Origin: Acetobacteraceae bacterium | Lineage (GTDB): Bacteria > Pseudomonadota > Alphaproteobacteria > Acetobacterales > Acetobacteraceae | Direction of reading: 5' to 3' | Assembly: GCA_947455205.1 (NCBI GenBank) | Contig: CANGNF010000018.1 | Location: 22,825-86,824, forward strand | DNA length: 64,000 bases | Shown: positions 9,604 through 19,581 of the stretch, one piece after another | Layout: each line of letters starts with the position of its first letter | Position numbering within the stretch: position 1 is the first letter of the stretch | Made by a program: the position numbers and the translations under genes | Notes under the pieces: generated by a model | The model's input: the letters and a program-made list of their open reading frames with translations, nothing else | Database searches by the model: none | What the model was told of the DNA's origin: nothing

Positions 9604-10303
9604 ATGACCAAGCGTCCCATCATCGGCGTCACCCTGGATGCGGAGGAGCCCGGCGGCTACTCCAAGCTGCCCTGGTATGCGCTGCGCAAGAACTACTTCT
9701 CCGCCCTGGCCGAGGCCGGTGGCCTGCCGGTGGCCCTGCCGCACGACCCGGCCCTGGCCGAACAGTACCTGGACATGATCGACGGGCTGCTGATCACCGG
9801 CGGCGCCTTCGACGTGGACCCATCCCTGTACGGCGGCGGCCCAACCCACCCGACGGTGACGCTGAAGGCCGGCCGCACCGACTTCGAGCTGGCCGTCACC
9901 CGCGGCGCCTTGAAGCGCGACATGCCGGTGCTGGGCATCTGCGGTGGCCAGCAGCTGCTGGCGGTGGCCTTCGGCGGCACGCTGGTCCAGCACATTCCGG
10001 ACAGCGTGGCGAATGCGCTGGAGCATGAGCAGCCGACCCCGCGCAACCTGCCGGGGCATGAGGTGACGGTGGCGCCCGAGACGCTGCTGGCGCGCATCGT
10101 GGCCAAGCCGGTGCTGGCGGTGAACAGCGCGCATCACCAGGCGGTGGCCACCGCCGGGCCAGGCGCCGTGGTCAACGCCGTGGCGCCGGATGGCGTGGTG
10201 GAGGGCGTGGAGCATCCCGGCTTCCGCTTCGCGCTTGGTGTGCAGTGGCACCCGGAATACGCGGTCGATGCCGCCGACCCCCTGATCATGAAAGCATTCG
10301 TTG

Positions 10304-10320
<17 letters not shown>
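9604..10320 (+). CDS. Class I glutamine amidotransferase-like hydrolase (PuuD type)
   Basis: A 238-residue gamma-glutamyl-gamma-aminobutyrate hydrolase family protein. The nucleophile elbow is LGICGGQQLL (family GICRG, Gly replaces Arg), and the His-Glu pair is in GVQWHPEY. The N-terminal KRPIIGVTLDAEE and the GLLITGGAFDVDPSLYG motif are typical of Peptidase_C26 proteins. PuuD splits gamma-Glu-GABA in putrescine breakdown, but no other puu gene is present, so the substrate is open. The start ATG at 9604 follows the divergent tadA gene. Its last 17 bases overlap the start of rluB. Confidence 0.85.
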
Positions 10321-11119
<799 letters not shown>

Positions 11120-11137
11120 GCGTGCAGTTGGCTGGGG

Positions 11138-11358
11138 ATGGCCGGGACAAGCCTGACCATGACCACCCGCGGGGACATTCCCCCCAGACAGGCGCACGGC
11201 AGGGCGCCCGCTGCCCTGACGGAGAACGCGAAGGCCACGGAAAGCTGACCCGGGCGGCCCGCCTGCGGGCCGAGAGCGCGAACGCGCGACGTGCCGGAGG
11301 CGTGCCTTCGGCACGACGTGCGCTTATGCGCACGCAAGCCAAGCGGCCGGATGGCCGC
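11138..11358. repeat. Intergenic repeat fragment and tandem hairpins
   Basis: The 259 bases between rluB and rsmD have no convincing gene. At 11138-11162 lies a degenerate copy of the dispersed alphaproteobacterial palindrome that, when translated, gives the well-known spurious MAGTSPAMT peptide. Then come four small perfect hairpins: 11255-11272 (CGGCCCGC stem, CT loop), 11301-11315 (CGTGCC stem, TTC loop), 11317-11334 (CGTGCGC stem, TTAT loop) and 11343-11358 (GCGGCC stem, GGAT loop). The repeat identification is from memory. Confidence 0.5.
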
Positions 11359-11378
11359 GCCGGGCGCCTGGGGGCACC

Positions 11379-11933
11379 ATGAGAATCGCCGCAGGCCGCC
11401 ACAAGGGGCGGATGATCATCGCGCCCGATGGCATGACCACCCGCCCCACCGCGGACCGCGTCCGCGTCTCCATGTTCGACATGCTCTGGCACGCGCCCTG
11501 GGCGGGGCGGGATATCGTCAACGGTGCCCGCGTGCTGGACGTCTTCGCCGGCACCGGCGCGCTGGGGCTGGAGGCATTGTCGCGCGGCGCCGCGCACGCG
11601 ACCTTCATCGAGACCGATGCCGCCGCGCTGGCCGCGCTGCGCCACAACATCACCCGCTGCGCCGAACTCAGCCGCACCCGCGTGCTGCCGGCGGATGCGC
11701 TGAAGCCGCCGCGGGCGCAGCAGCCCTGCAGCCTGATCTTCCTGGACCCGCCCTATGGCCAGGGCTTCGTCGGCCTGGCGCTGCCGGCGCTGGCCAAGGC
11801 CGGCTGGATCGCGCCCGGCGCGCTGGTGGTCGGTGAGTTCGGCCGCGAATTCGCCGAGACGCCGGAGGGCTATACCGAGCTGGCGGAACGCTCCCACGGC
11901 CAGGCCAGCCTGTTGTTCATGCGCGCACCGTGA
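11379..11933 (+). CDS. rsmD: 16S rRNA (guanine966-N2)-methyltransferase RsmD
   Basis: A 184-residue SAM methyltransferase. The N-terminal MRIAAGRHKGRMI and TRPTADRVRVSMFDML are RsmD signatures, the SAM-binding loop is VLDVFAGTGALGLEALSRGA, and the catalytic motif is FLDPPYG. It methylates the exocyclic N2 of G966 in the small-subunit rRNA. Its stop overlaps the GTG start of the glycosyltransferase gene (GTGA), so the two are translationally coupled although unrelated in function. Confidence 0.92.
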   Translation: MRIAAGRHKGRMIIAPDGMTTRPTADRVRVSMFDMLWHAPWAGRDIVNGARVLDVFAGTGALGLEALSRGAAHATFIETDAAALAALRHNITRCAELSRTRVLPADALKPPRAQQPCSLIFLDPPYGQGFVGLALPALAKAGWIAPGALVVGEFGREFAETPEGYTELAERSHGQASLLFMRAP

Positions 11934-13057
11934 CCGAATTGCGGTCGCTGCTCGTGCTGCTGCCGGGGCACGGCATCGGCGGGGCGGAACTGCACACGCT
12001 GGAGATCGTCCGCGCCGCCGCTGCCCTGGGGGTGCAGGTGGCGCTGGCGGCGGAACCGGCCTTCATCGAGCCGCTGTCGCGGCGGCTGGGCCGGCTGCCC
12101 GGCCTTGCGCTGCACCCCGCGCCGGGGCTGGGCTGGTCGCCGGAACGCTTCCATGAAAGCCCGGTGGACCAGGCCCGCGCCACCGCCGCGCTGATCGACG
12201 TGACCTTTCCGGACGCCGCGCTGCTGCCGCTGCCCTGGCCCACCGCCGGCATCGGCCCGCGCCGGGCGTTGGCGGCGGCGGAGGTGCCGAGCCTGCTGGT
12301 CGGCCACCTGGTGCCGCTGGATGGCGACGCCAACGCGGTGCGGGCGCTGGGTGGCTTCGCCGCCGGGCCGGGCAGGGTGGTGGCGGTCTCGGCCCCCACG
12401 GCGCGACGGCTGGCGCTGGGCTATGGCCTGGCGCCCGGCCAGGTGGGCGTGGTGCCCAATGGCGTGGTGGTGCCGCCGGCGGACCCGGCCGCCCGCGCCG
12501 ATACCCGGCTGGCCAAGCGGCGCTGGCTGCACCTGGCGCCGGACGCGCCGATGCTGGTCTTCGCCGGCCGGCTGGACCGGCAGAAGGGCGCCGACCTGCT
12601 GCCGGCCCTGGCGTTGGCGCTGTGGCAGCGGCGCGGCGCCACGGTGGTGGCGCTGGGGGAAGGCGAGATGCTGAAGCCGCTGCTGCGCCTGGGCGAGCCG
12701 CTGCGCCTGCCCGGCCAGGTTGCGGACGTGCCGGACTGGTTGCTGGCGGCGGATGCGCTGCTGATGCCTTCTCGGCTGGAGGGCTGCCCGCTGACCTTCC
12801 TGGAGGCCGCCGCCCGGCGCTGCCCGGTGCTGGCCAGCCCGGCCGCGCTGGAATTCCTGGAAGACCGTGCCGGCGAGATGGCGGCGCTGCTGGACCTGGA
12901 CGACCCCGCTGGCCTGGTCGCCAGCGCCTGCGACGGCTTTCCACCCGGCCCGCACAGCGCCGCCCAGGTGGCCGCGGCCTGGCGCCATGCCGCGGGGCAC
13001 GACCAGGCGGCCATGCTGCGGCGCTACCTGGGCCTGCTGCGCGGGCTGGTGGCGTAG
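11930..13057 (+). CDS. Glycosyltransferase family 4 protein
   Basis: A 375-residue GT-B glycosyltransferase. N-terminal LLPGHGIGGAELHTLEIVRA is the acceptor-side glycine loop; the C-terminal half has VVPNGVVVPPADP, VFAGRLDRQKGADLLPAL and the nucleotide-sugar motif MPSRLEGCPLTFLEAAARRC, the E-x7-E element of GT4. The GTG start overlaps the rsmD stop. It heads the cassette that continues with a GT2-GT4 fusion, so a role in a surface polysaccharide or glycolipid is inferred. Sugar and acceptor are unknown. Confidence 0.85.
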   Translation: MTELRSLLVLLPGHGIGGAELHTLEIVRAAAALGVQVALAAEPAFIEPLSRRLGRLPGLALHPAPGLGWSPERFHESPVDQARATAALIDVTFPDAALLPLPWPTAGIGPRRALAAAEVPSLLVGHLVPLDGDANAVRALGGFAAGPGRVVAVSAPTARRLALGYGLAPGQVGVVPNGVVVPPADPAARADTRLAKRRWLHLAPDAPMLVFAGRLDRQKGADLLPALALALWQRRGATVVALGEGEMLKPLLRLGEPLRLPGQVADVPDWLLAADALLMPSRLEGCPLTFLEAAARRCPVLASPAALEFLEDRAGEMAALLDLDDPAGLVASACDGFPPGPHSAAQVAAAWRHAAGHDQAAMLRRYLGLLRGLVA

Positions 13058-13127
13058 CATGGCGTGCCGCGTGATTTCGCCCGCTGTGGCAATGTCGCCG
13101 CAACGCCGTTTGCGCTAGGAACGGGGC

Positions 13128-15767
13128 ATGCTGCCGCATCCCTTCCTGCCCTGGTGGCCGGCCCTGCCGAAGCCGGCCGTCGCGCCCGCCGCGCCGCTGC
13201 CGGCGGCGGAGGTGATGCTGGCCGTGGTGATCCCGGCCTATGGCCAGCCCGGCCTGCTGCCGGAGGCGATCGAGAGCGTGCTGGCCCAGCAGGGCGCCCC
13301 GCCCACCGCCATGGTGGTGGTGGATGACGGCTGCCCAGACCCCGAGACCAGCCGGATCGCCAGCGCCTATGCGTCAGCGCATCCCGGCCGGGTGCTGGCG
13401 GTGCGGCAGCGCAATGCCGGGCTTTCGGCCGCGCGCAACACGGGAATCGAGGTGGCGCTGGCCAGCTTTCCGGCCTGCCGCGCGGTGTACTTCCTGGATG
13501 CCGACAACCGCATGGCGCCGCATCTGCTGGCCCGCGCCGATGCTGCCCTGCAGGCGGCGCCGCCCGGCATCGGCTGGGTCTACCCGGATTTCGACATGTT
13601 CGGCCTGCCGATGAACGGCAGCGGCGCCGGCGCCTATTCCCCGCTGGCGCAGCTGGTGGACAACCTGTGCGAGGCCGGCAGCCTGGTACGGCGCAGCCTG
13701 TTGCAGGCGGGGCTGCGCTTCGATGAAGGCTTCCGCGCGGGATTCGAGGATTGGGATTTCTGGCTGCAGGCGGCGTCGCGCGGCTTCCGTGGCCAGCATC
13801 TGCCGCACTCCGGCTTCCAGTATCGCCGCCGGCCGGAAAGCATGCTGGCCGAGGCCGAGCGGCAGCGGCCGATCCTGGCGCATGCGCTGCGCCGCAAGCA
13901 CGCCGCGCTGTACCACCCGCGCAACCTGCTGCGGCTGGAGGCGGCGGACATGCCGCGCTTCGCCTGGTTCCCCAGCGGTGCGGTCGAGGCACGGCTGCTG
14001 CTGGACCCGACCCGGCCGGCGACCGAGACGCTGGACCTGCCGGCGGCGCGGGAGCGGCTGCTGGCCGCTGCCGAGACGCCCTCGGCCGCCTTCTTCCCGC
14101 CGGTCTGCCTGTTTGGCGAACCGGCGGTGCTGGAACTGCTGGGCCGCTTCCGCTTGCTGCACGGGCTGTTCTGGCAGGCCGACCTGACCCTGCGCGACGC
14201 GCAGTTCATGGGTGTGGAACTGCACCCCGGCGGTGGCGCCGAACTGCGGCAGGAGCTGCTTGGCGGCAGTGGCGGGCTGGCGGCCTGCCAGCTGGTCTTC
14301 GCCCGCACCCGCACCTTGGTGGAAAGCCTGCGCGACCCCGCCGGCGACTGGCTGGACAGCCTGCGCCGCGAGGCCCCGCGTCCGGCCACGCGCAGGCTGC
14401 GTCTGACCCTGCCGGATGGCGCCCGCCCGCCGCCGCCCACCACCCTGCCGCCGGTGCACCTGCTGGCGCAGGAGGTGGCAGAGACTGCCCGTACCCAGCG
14501 CCGCGCCACCGCGCTGCCGCGGCAATGGCGCAGCGACTTCCGCCGCCCGCGGCATGAGGTGGTGGAGCATTGCCAGCACGAGCACGGCCTCGGCGTCTCG
14601 CTGCCGCTGCTGCCGGCCAAGGGCCAGCGCGACATCGCGCTGCTGGTGCCGGTGTTCAGCTTCGGCGGGGTGGAGAAGGTGGTGCTGGCCCAGGCCCGGC
14701 AGTTCCGCGCCGCCGGCTGGCGGCCGCACCTCTTCGTCATCGGCGGCCGGCAGATGGCCTTGCCGCCGGAAGCCGCCGAGCCGTTCGAGAGCATCACCCT
14801 GGTGCATGGCCTGGGCGAGGATGGCGAGGACTGGACCGCCGGCTATTTCGGCGGCGGCACCCCCAGCCTGGGCAACCGCAAGGAGGCCGCGGATGTGCTG
14901 GGCCTGCTGGCCGGCATGCACGCGGTGCTGAACACGCATTCCTTCGCCGGCCACGCGCTGATGGCGCGGCTGCGCCGCCTGGGCGTCCGCACCCTGGTCG
15001 GGCTGCACTTGGTGGAGCGCGCCGCCTGGGGCCAGCCCAGCGGCAACCCGCACCACGCTCTGGCCTATGAGCACGCCTATGACGGCTTCGTTGTCATCAG
15101 CCAGGCGCTGCGGGACTGGTGCATCGGCCAGGGCATTCCCGGCTACAAGCTGCACCTGGTGCGCAACGCGCCGGGCTACGAGACCCCGCGCGTGGCGGAG
15201 CTGCTGGCCGCGCGCCGCAGCCGCGCCCCCGGCCCGCTGCGGGTGCTGTATCTGGGCCGGCTGGACCAGCAGAAGGGCTTGGACCGGCTGGCGGCGCTGA
15301 TCGCCGCGCACCCGGCGCTGGACTGGCGCGTGGTTGGCGGCACCGTGATGGCCGACAGCGGCATGGCGCCGGATGTCGGCGTGCCGCTGGAGCCGCCGGT
15401 GAACCGCCCGGCCGAATTGGACGCGCTGTATGCCTGGGCCGATGTGCTGGTGCTGCCCAGCCGCTTCGAGGGCGTTCCGCTGACCGTGCTGGAGGCGCAG
15501 CGGCTGGGCTGTGCCGTCATCGCTACCGATGTCGGCGCTGTTTCCGAGATCGTCACCCATGGCGTGGATGGCTGGCTGGTGCCGCATGACCAGCCGGAGG
15601 CCGCGATCCTGGCCGGCTTCGGCGCCGCGCTGGCGCTGGGGCCGGACGAACTGGCCCGGCTGGGCCACGCCGGCGCCGCCCGCGTGGCCGCCACCGGCTG
15701 GGCCGCGACGATGGCCGATTTCCTCCCCTGGCTTGCGGCAAGCTGCCCGCTGGATGCCGAGACATGA
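13128..15767 (+). CDS. Bifunctional GT2-GT4 glycosyltransferase fusion
   Basis: An 879-residue protein with two glycosyltransferases. The N-terminal GT-A domain (about 25-270) has LAVVIPAYGQPGLLPEAIES, VVVDDGCPD, RNAGLSAARNTGIE and FLDADN, the DXD-like metal site. A middle region (about 280-500) is unassigned. The C-terminal GT-B domain (about 505-870) starts DIALLVPVFSFGGVEKVVLA and has LYLGRLDQQKGLDRLAAL and LPSRFEGVPLTVLEAQRLGC. Two enzymes on one chain could add consecutive sugars. No transmembrane helix is obvious, so it is probably cytosolic. Its stop overlaps the next start as ATGA. Confidence 0.85.
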   Translation: MLPHPFLPWWPALPKPAVAPAAPLPAAEVMLAVVIPAYGQPGLLPEAIESVLAQQGAPPTAMVVVDDGCPDPETSRIASAYASAHPGRVLAVRQRNAGLSAARNTGIEVALASFPACRAVYFLDADNRMAPHLLARADAALQAAPPGIGWVYPDFDMFGLPMNGSGAGAYSPLAQLVDNLCEAGSLVRRSLLQAGLRFDEGFRAGFEDWDFWLQAASRGFRGQHLPHSGFQYRRRPESMLAEAERQRPILAHALRRKHAALYHPRNLLRLEAADMPRFAWFPSGAVEARLLLDPTRPATETLDLPAARERLLAAAETPSAAFFPPVCLFGEPAVLELLGRFRLLHGLFWQADLTLRDAQFMGVELHPGGGAELRQELLGGSGGLAACQLVFARTRTLVESLRDPAGDWLDSLRREAPRPATRRLRLTLPDGARPPPPTTLPPVHLLAQEVAETARTQRRATALPRQWRSDFRRPRHEVVEHCQHEHGLGVSLPLLPAKGQRDIALLVPVFSFGGVEKVVLAQARQFRAAGWRPHLFVIGGRQMALPPEAAEPFESITLVHGLGEDGEDWTAGYFGGGTPSLGNRKEAADVLGLLAGMHAVLNTHSFAGHALMARLRRLGVRTLVGLHLVERAAWGQPSGNPHHALAYEHAYDGFVVISQALRDWCIGQGIPGYKLHLVRNAPGYETPRVAELLAARRSRAPGPLRVLYLGRLDQQKGLDRLAALIAAHPALDWRVVGGTVMADSGMAPDVGVPLEPPVNRPAELDALYAWADVLVLPSRFEGVPLTVLEAQRLGCAVIATDVGAVSEIVTHGVDGWLVPHDQPEAAILAGFGAALALGPDELARLGHAGAARVAATGWAATMADFLPWLAASCPLDAET

Positions 15768-17692
15768 CCGTGACGCCGCTGACCGCGCCCCCCGCCGCCC
15801 TGGCCGCGCTGCTGGCCGGCCAGCCCAGCCTGCTGCTGGTGGAGGGCATCGCCGGTGCCGAGGCGCTGGCCGCCGCGCTGCCGGGGCTGCGCTGCTGGCG
15901 GGTGCAGGGGCTGCGGCTCTCGGCGTTCGGTGACGACGCGCCGGGCGAGGCGCCGCTGCCGGCGCTGCCCGCCGGGGTGCTGGCGATCCTCGCCCCCAGC
16001 CAAGCCGCCGCCGCTGACCTGCTGGCTTGCTGGCAGGGCATGGCGCCGCCGCCGCTGCTGGTGGTGGCCGACGCCGCCGCTGCCTGGGCACCGCTGGCCC
16101 AGCTGGCGCTGGCCGAAACCGCCGCCGCCGCCGAGCGCGCCGCCGGGCTGCATCGCGCCCTGGTGGCGACGCGGCGGGACTATGAGGAAACGCGCTCCGC
16201 CATGGCGGTGCTGATGCAGTCCAGCGGTTTTCGCGCGCCATTGGCGCTGGAGACCGCGCTGGCCTGCGAGCCCGGCCCCAGCCTGGCGACCGAGGCCGGG
16301 CACCTGGCGCTGGGGCAGGTGCTGACCGTCTCGGTGGAATCCCTGGCCGCCGTGGCGCTGCACATCGCGTCCGCCGAGGTCTCGGCCGCCACGCGGCTGC
16401 GCCTGCGGCTGTACGGCGCTGAAAGCGGCCGGGTGCTGGCCGCCTGGCTGGTGCCGGCCGCGGCGCTGCAGCCCGGCTGGCTGGCGCTGGACCTGCCGGC
16501 GCCGGTTGGCCCGGTCCGGGAGAGCGCCTGCCTGGACCTGGTGGTGGAAGGCGCGGTGATGGATCGGCTGGCGATCTCGCTGGAGGATGCCGTGGCCGAG
16601 CCGGCGCGCGGCGCCTGGCAGGATGTCGGCGAGGCCACGCCGGTCGCGCTCGGCCGGGCACTGGCACTGCGGCTGTGGCAGGCGCCCTTCGGCCGGCGCT
16701 TCACCATGCCGCTGTATTGGCATTGGGAGCAGGGCGACCTGCCGCTGGCGCCCGCCGGCGTGCCGGTGGCCATGGCGCAGCAGATCTGGCCGCTGGCACG
16801 GCTGCCGCTGGGCGGCAGCAATGTCGCGCTGGGCGCCGAGGCACCGCACCCGCTGCTGGTGCTGGCGCCGGGTGCCGAGGCGATGGCGGTGCTGCCCTGG
16901 GTGCCCGTGGCCGGGCTGGACCTGCTGGAAGCCGTGGTCGCCTTGCCCGAGGGCGCCGCCGCGGGGCTGGAGGTGGCGCTGTGGCTGCAACCCGCCGGCT
17001 GCGCCGCCGAAGCCACGGATGAGCTGGACCTGACCGCGCCCGGCGCCCGCTGCTCCGGCTGGCGCGCGGTGCCGGCGGATGGCGGTGGCCTGGCGCTCTC
17101 CCTGCGCCAGCCGCTGGGGGCCGCGCCGACCCTGGCCGTGGTGCTGGTGGCGCGGCTGGCCGCCACCGCCACCGCCGCCTGCCGGCTGGAATGGGCGGAA
17201 CTGTCCGGCCGCAGCCTGGGCCGGCTGGACCTGCCGGAGCCGCCCGCCCCGCCGCTGGTCAGCAAGCCGCGCCCGGCGGAATGCGGCGCGGTGCGGATGC
17301 ATGAGCACTACCACACGCCGGATGGCAGCTATCGGCACCTGGACATGACGCTGGAGCAGGTGCGCCTGGGCGGCACCGCCTGGCCGAGCATGCGCTTCAA
17401 GCTGGCGCTGAACGGGGTGGCGCCCAGCCTGGAATTCCGCCTGCGGCCGGATTGGCCGGTGCTGTTCCAGCACTGGCCGGGCGATGTGGTGGACCAGCAC
17501 GGCCCGGTCTTCCTGATACCCGGGGACCGGCTGGTGCCGATGCTGGACGGCATGCGCTCGGCGCGGGATGCCCAGGCGGTGCGCGCCCTGGTGCAGTTGC
17601 TGCCCGGCGTGGTCCGCGGCCTGCCGCGAGAGGCCGGCGACCCCGGCCCCTGGCTGGAGGCGGCACAACGGCTGGCGGCGCTGCTGGGGTAG
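15764..17692 (+). CDS. Large hypothetical protein of the glycosyltransferase cassette
   Basis: A 642-residue protein with no catalytic motif I can recognise; it recalls DUF6212-type proteins of Acetobacteraceae (memory only). The N-terminal ~130 residues are Ala/Leu-rich. The central part (about 160-500) looks like beta-rich, carbohydrate-binding-type modules with repeated phrases such as ACLDLVVEGAVMDRLAISLE and LRLRLYGAESGRVLA. The C-terminal part is more conserved-looking: MHEHYHTPDGSYRHLDMTLE and LEFRLRPDWPVLFQHWPGD. ATGA coupling to the GT2-GT4 fusion argues that it works with it, perhaps as an acceptor-binding or assembly partner. Confidence 0.75.
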   Translation: MTVTPLTAPPAALAALLAGQPSLLLVEGIAGAEALAAALPGLRCWRVQGLRLSAFGDDAPGEAPLPALPAGVLAILAPSQAAAADLLACWQGMAPPPLLVVADAAAAWAPLAQLALAETAAAAERAAGLHRALVATRRDYEETRSAMAVLMQSSGFRAPLALETALACEPGPSLATEAGHLALGQVLTVSVESLAAVALHIASAEVSAATRLRLRLYGAESGRVLAAWLVPAAALQPGWLALDLPAPVGPVRESACLDLVVEGAVMDRLAISLEDAVAEPARGAWQDVGEATPVALGRALALRLWQAPFGRRFTMPLYWHWEQGDLPLAPAGVPVAMAQQIWPLARLPLGGSNVALGAEAPHPLLVLAPGAEAMAVLPWVPVAGLDLLEAVVALPEGAAAGLEVALWLQPAGCAAEATDELDLTAPGARCSGWRAVPADGGGLALSLRQPLGAAPTLAVVLVARLAATATAACRLEWAELSGRSLGRLDLPEPPAPPLVSKPRPAECGAVRMHEHYHTPDGSYRHLDMTLEQVRLGGTAWPSMRFKLALNGVAPSLEFRLRPDWPVLFQHWPGDVVDQHGPVFLIPGDRLVPMLDGMRSARDAQAVRALVQLLPGVVRGLPREAGDPGPWLEAAQRLAALLG

Positions 17693-17695
17693 CGG

Positions 17696-19504
17696 CTACC
17701 GCCGGCCGAACAGCTTTTCCAACTCCGCCGGGCCCAGCTTCAGGAAGGTGGGGCGGCCATGGCTGCAGGTGGCGGCGCGCGGCGTCGCTTCCATCTGGCG
17801 CAGCAGCGCGTCCATCTCCGCCGGGGCCAGGCGGCGGCCGGCGCGGACGCTGCCGTGGCAGGCCAGCCGGGCGATGGCGGCGTCCAGCCGGGCGTCCAGC
17901 GCGGTGCTTTCGCTGGTCTCGGCCAGTTCCTCGGCCAGGTCGCGCAGCAGCGGCGCCGGGTCCGGGTTGCCCAGCAGCGCCGGCATGGCCCGCACCAGCA
18001 CCGCCCCGGCGCCGAAGCCGTCGATATCCAGCCCCAGCCGGGCCAATTCGGGCGCGGCGTCCAGCAGCCGGGCGGCGGCGCTGGCCGGCAGGTCCACCAC
18101 CGCCGGCAGCAGCAGCGCCTGGGCGCGGACGCCACCGTCCAGGTACTGCGTGCGCAGCGCCTCATGGGTCAGGCGCTCATGCGCGGCGTGCTGGTCCACC
18201 AGCACCAGGGCGCCGTCGCTGGCCTCGGCCAGGATGTAGGTTTCCAGCACCTGGCCCAGGGCGCGGCCCAGCGGATGTTCGGGCGGCGCCGGCGGGGCTT
18301 CCGGCAGCGGCGCCGGGCGGGGCGGGGCGAAGCCCAGGCCAAGCCCCGGGGAGGTTTGCGGCGCGGCGGGCGGCGGCGCCAGGGCCAGGCCGGCCTCGGC
18401 GAAGCCCTGGTTGGCGAAGGCGTGTGACAGCGGCGCCGGTGGCGGCGGCTTCCAGCCGGAAGCGGGCCGCCAGGCCGGGCGCGCCGGGGTGCTGAAGGCG
18501 ATGCCGGCGCCGACCCCCAGCGCCTTCTTCAGCGCCGAGATCATGAAGCCGCGCACCGCCGCCTCCTCGCGGAAGCGCAGCTCGGTCTTCATCGGATGGA
18601 CATTCACGTCCACCGCCTCGGGGTCGATCTCCAGGTACAGCGCCGCCACCGGATAGCGCCCGGCGGTCACCAGCTCCCGTGTCGCCACCCGCAGCGCGGT
18701 GCGCAGCACCGGGTCCTTCACCGGGCGGCGGTTGACCACCAGGTGCTGCTCGGCGCTGGTGGCGCGGGTATAGGCCGGCTGGGCGATCAGCCCGGTCAGT
18801 TGGAAGGTCTCGCCCACCGATTCGATCGGCAGCGCGGCGGCGGCAAAGTCCGGGCCGAGCACCTGGCGGATGCGGTCGTCCCGCGCGGCGGGCGGCAGGT
18901 TCAGCACTTCCCGCCCGTCATTCTCCAGCCGGAAGGCCACCTGCGGCCAGGCCAGGGCCAGCCGGCGCACCGCTTCTATGGCGTGGTCGGCCTCGCTGCG
19001 CGGCGTCTTCAGGAACTTCCGCCGCGCCGGCACGGCGAAGAACAGGTCGCGCACCTCGATACGGGTGCCCTCGGCGCCGGAGGCCGGGGTGACCGCCGAT
19101 TTCCGCCCGCCCTCCACCGTGATGGCATGGGCATCCGCGCCCGGCTGCCGGCTGGTGATGCCGAGCCGCGCCACCGCGCCGATGCTGGGCAAAGCCTCGC
19201 CGCGGAAGCCCAGCGTGGCGATGTGGAACAGCAGCCCTTCCTCGGCCAGCTTGGAGGTGGCGTGGCGCTCCACCGCCATGTCGAGGTCGCTGGCGGACAT
19301 GCCGCAGCCATCATCCTCGATCACCACCCGGTCGATCCCGCCGCCTTCCAGGGTGATGCCGATGCGGGTCGCGCCGGCATCCAGCGCGTTCTCGACCAGC
19401 TCCTTCACCACGGCGGCCGGGCGCTCCACCACCTCGCCGGCGGCGATGCGGTTGGCGGTGGTCTCCGGCAGGATACGGATGGCGGGCGCGGGGGGCAGGG
19501 ACAT
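17696..19504 (-). CDS. mutL: DNA mismatch repair protein MutL
   Basis: A 602-residue MutL. The GHKL ATPase is clear: VKELVENALDAGA at 33-45 (catalytic Glu38), DDGCGM at 64-69 and GFRGEAL at 99-105. A Pro/Ala-rich linker covers about 335-410. The C-terminal dimerisation domain carries DQHAAHERLTHE from Asp437, which fits the DQHA(X)2E(X)4E metal-site motif of MutL proteins that nick DNA themselves in species without MutH. The start at 19504 was chosen over one nine codons upstream. It is convergent with the glycosyltransferase cassette, 3 bases apart. Confidence 0.95.
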   Translation of the reverse strand: MSLPPAPAIRILPETTANRIAAGEVVERPAAVVKELVENALDAGATRIGITLEGGGIDRVVIEDDGCGMSASDLDMAVERHATSKLAEEGLLFHIATLGFRGEALPSIGAVARLGITSRQPGADAHAITVEGGRKSAVTPASGAEGTRIEVRDLFFAVPARRKFLKTPRSEADHAIEAVRRLALAWPQVAFRLENDGREVLNLPPAARDDRIRQVLGPDFAAAALPIESVGETFQLTGLIAQPAYTRATSAEQHLVVNRRPVKDPVLRTALRVATRELVTAGRYPVAALYLEIDPEAVDVNVHPMKTELRFREEAAVRGFMISALKKALGVGAGIAFSTPARPAWRPASGWKPPPPAPLSHAFANQGFAEAGLALAPPPAAPQTSPGLGLGFAPPRPAPLPEAPPAPPEHPLGRALGQVLETYILAEASDGALVLVDQHAAHERLTHEALRTQYLDGGVRAQALLLPAVVDLPASAAARLLDAAPELARLGLDIDGFGAGAVLVRAMPALLGNPDPAPLLRDLAEELAETSESTALDARLDAAIARLACHGSVRAGRRLAPAEMDALLRQMEATPRAATCSHGRPTFLKLGPAELEKLFGRR

Positions 19505-19581
19505 GCGATTCGCGGCGGAGGATAGCGCCAAAGCGCCCCCGCCGCAGTCACTTCGCTGGGGAATGACGGGCCGGCCCTGGC

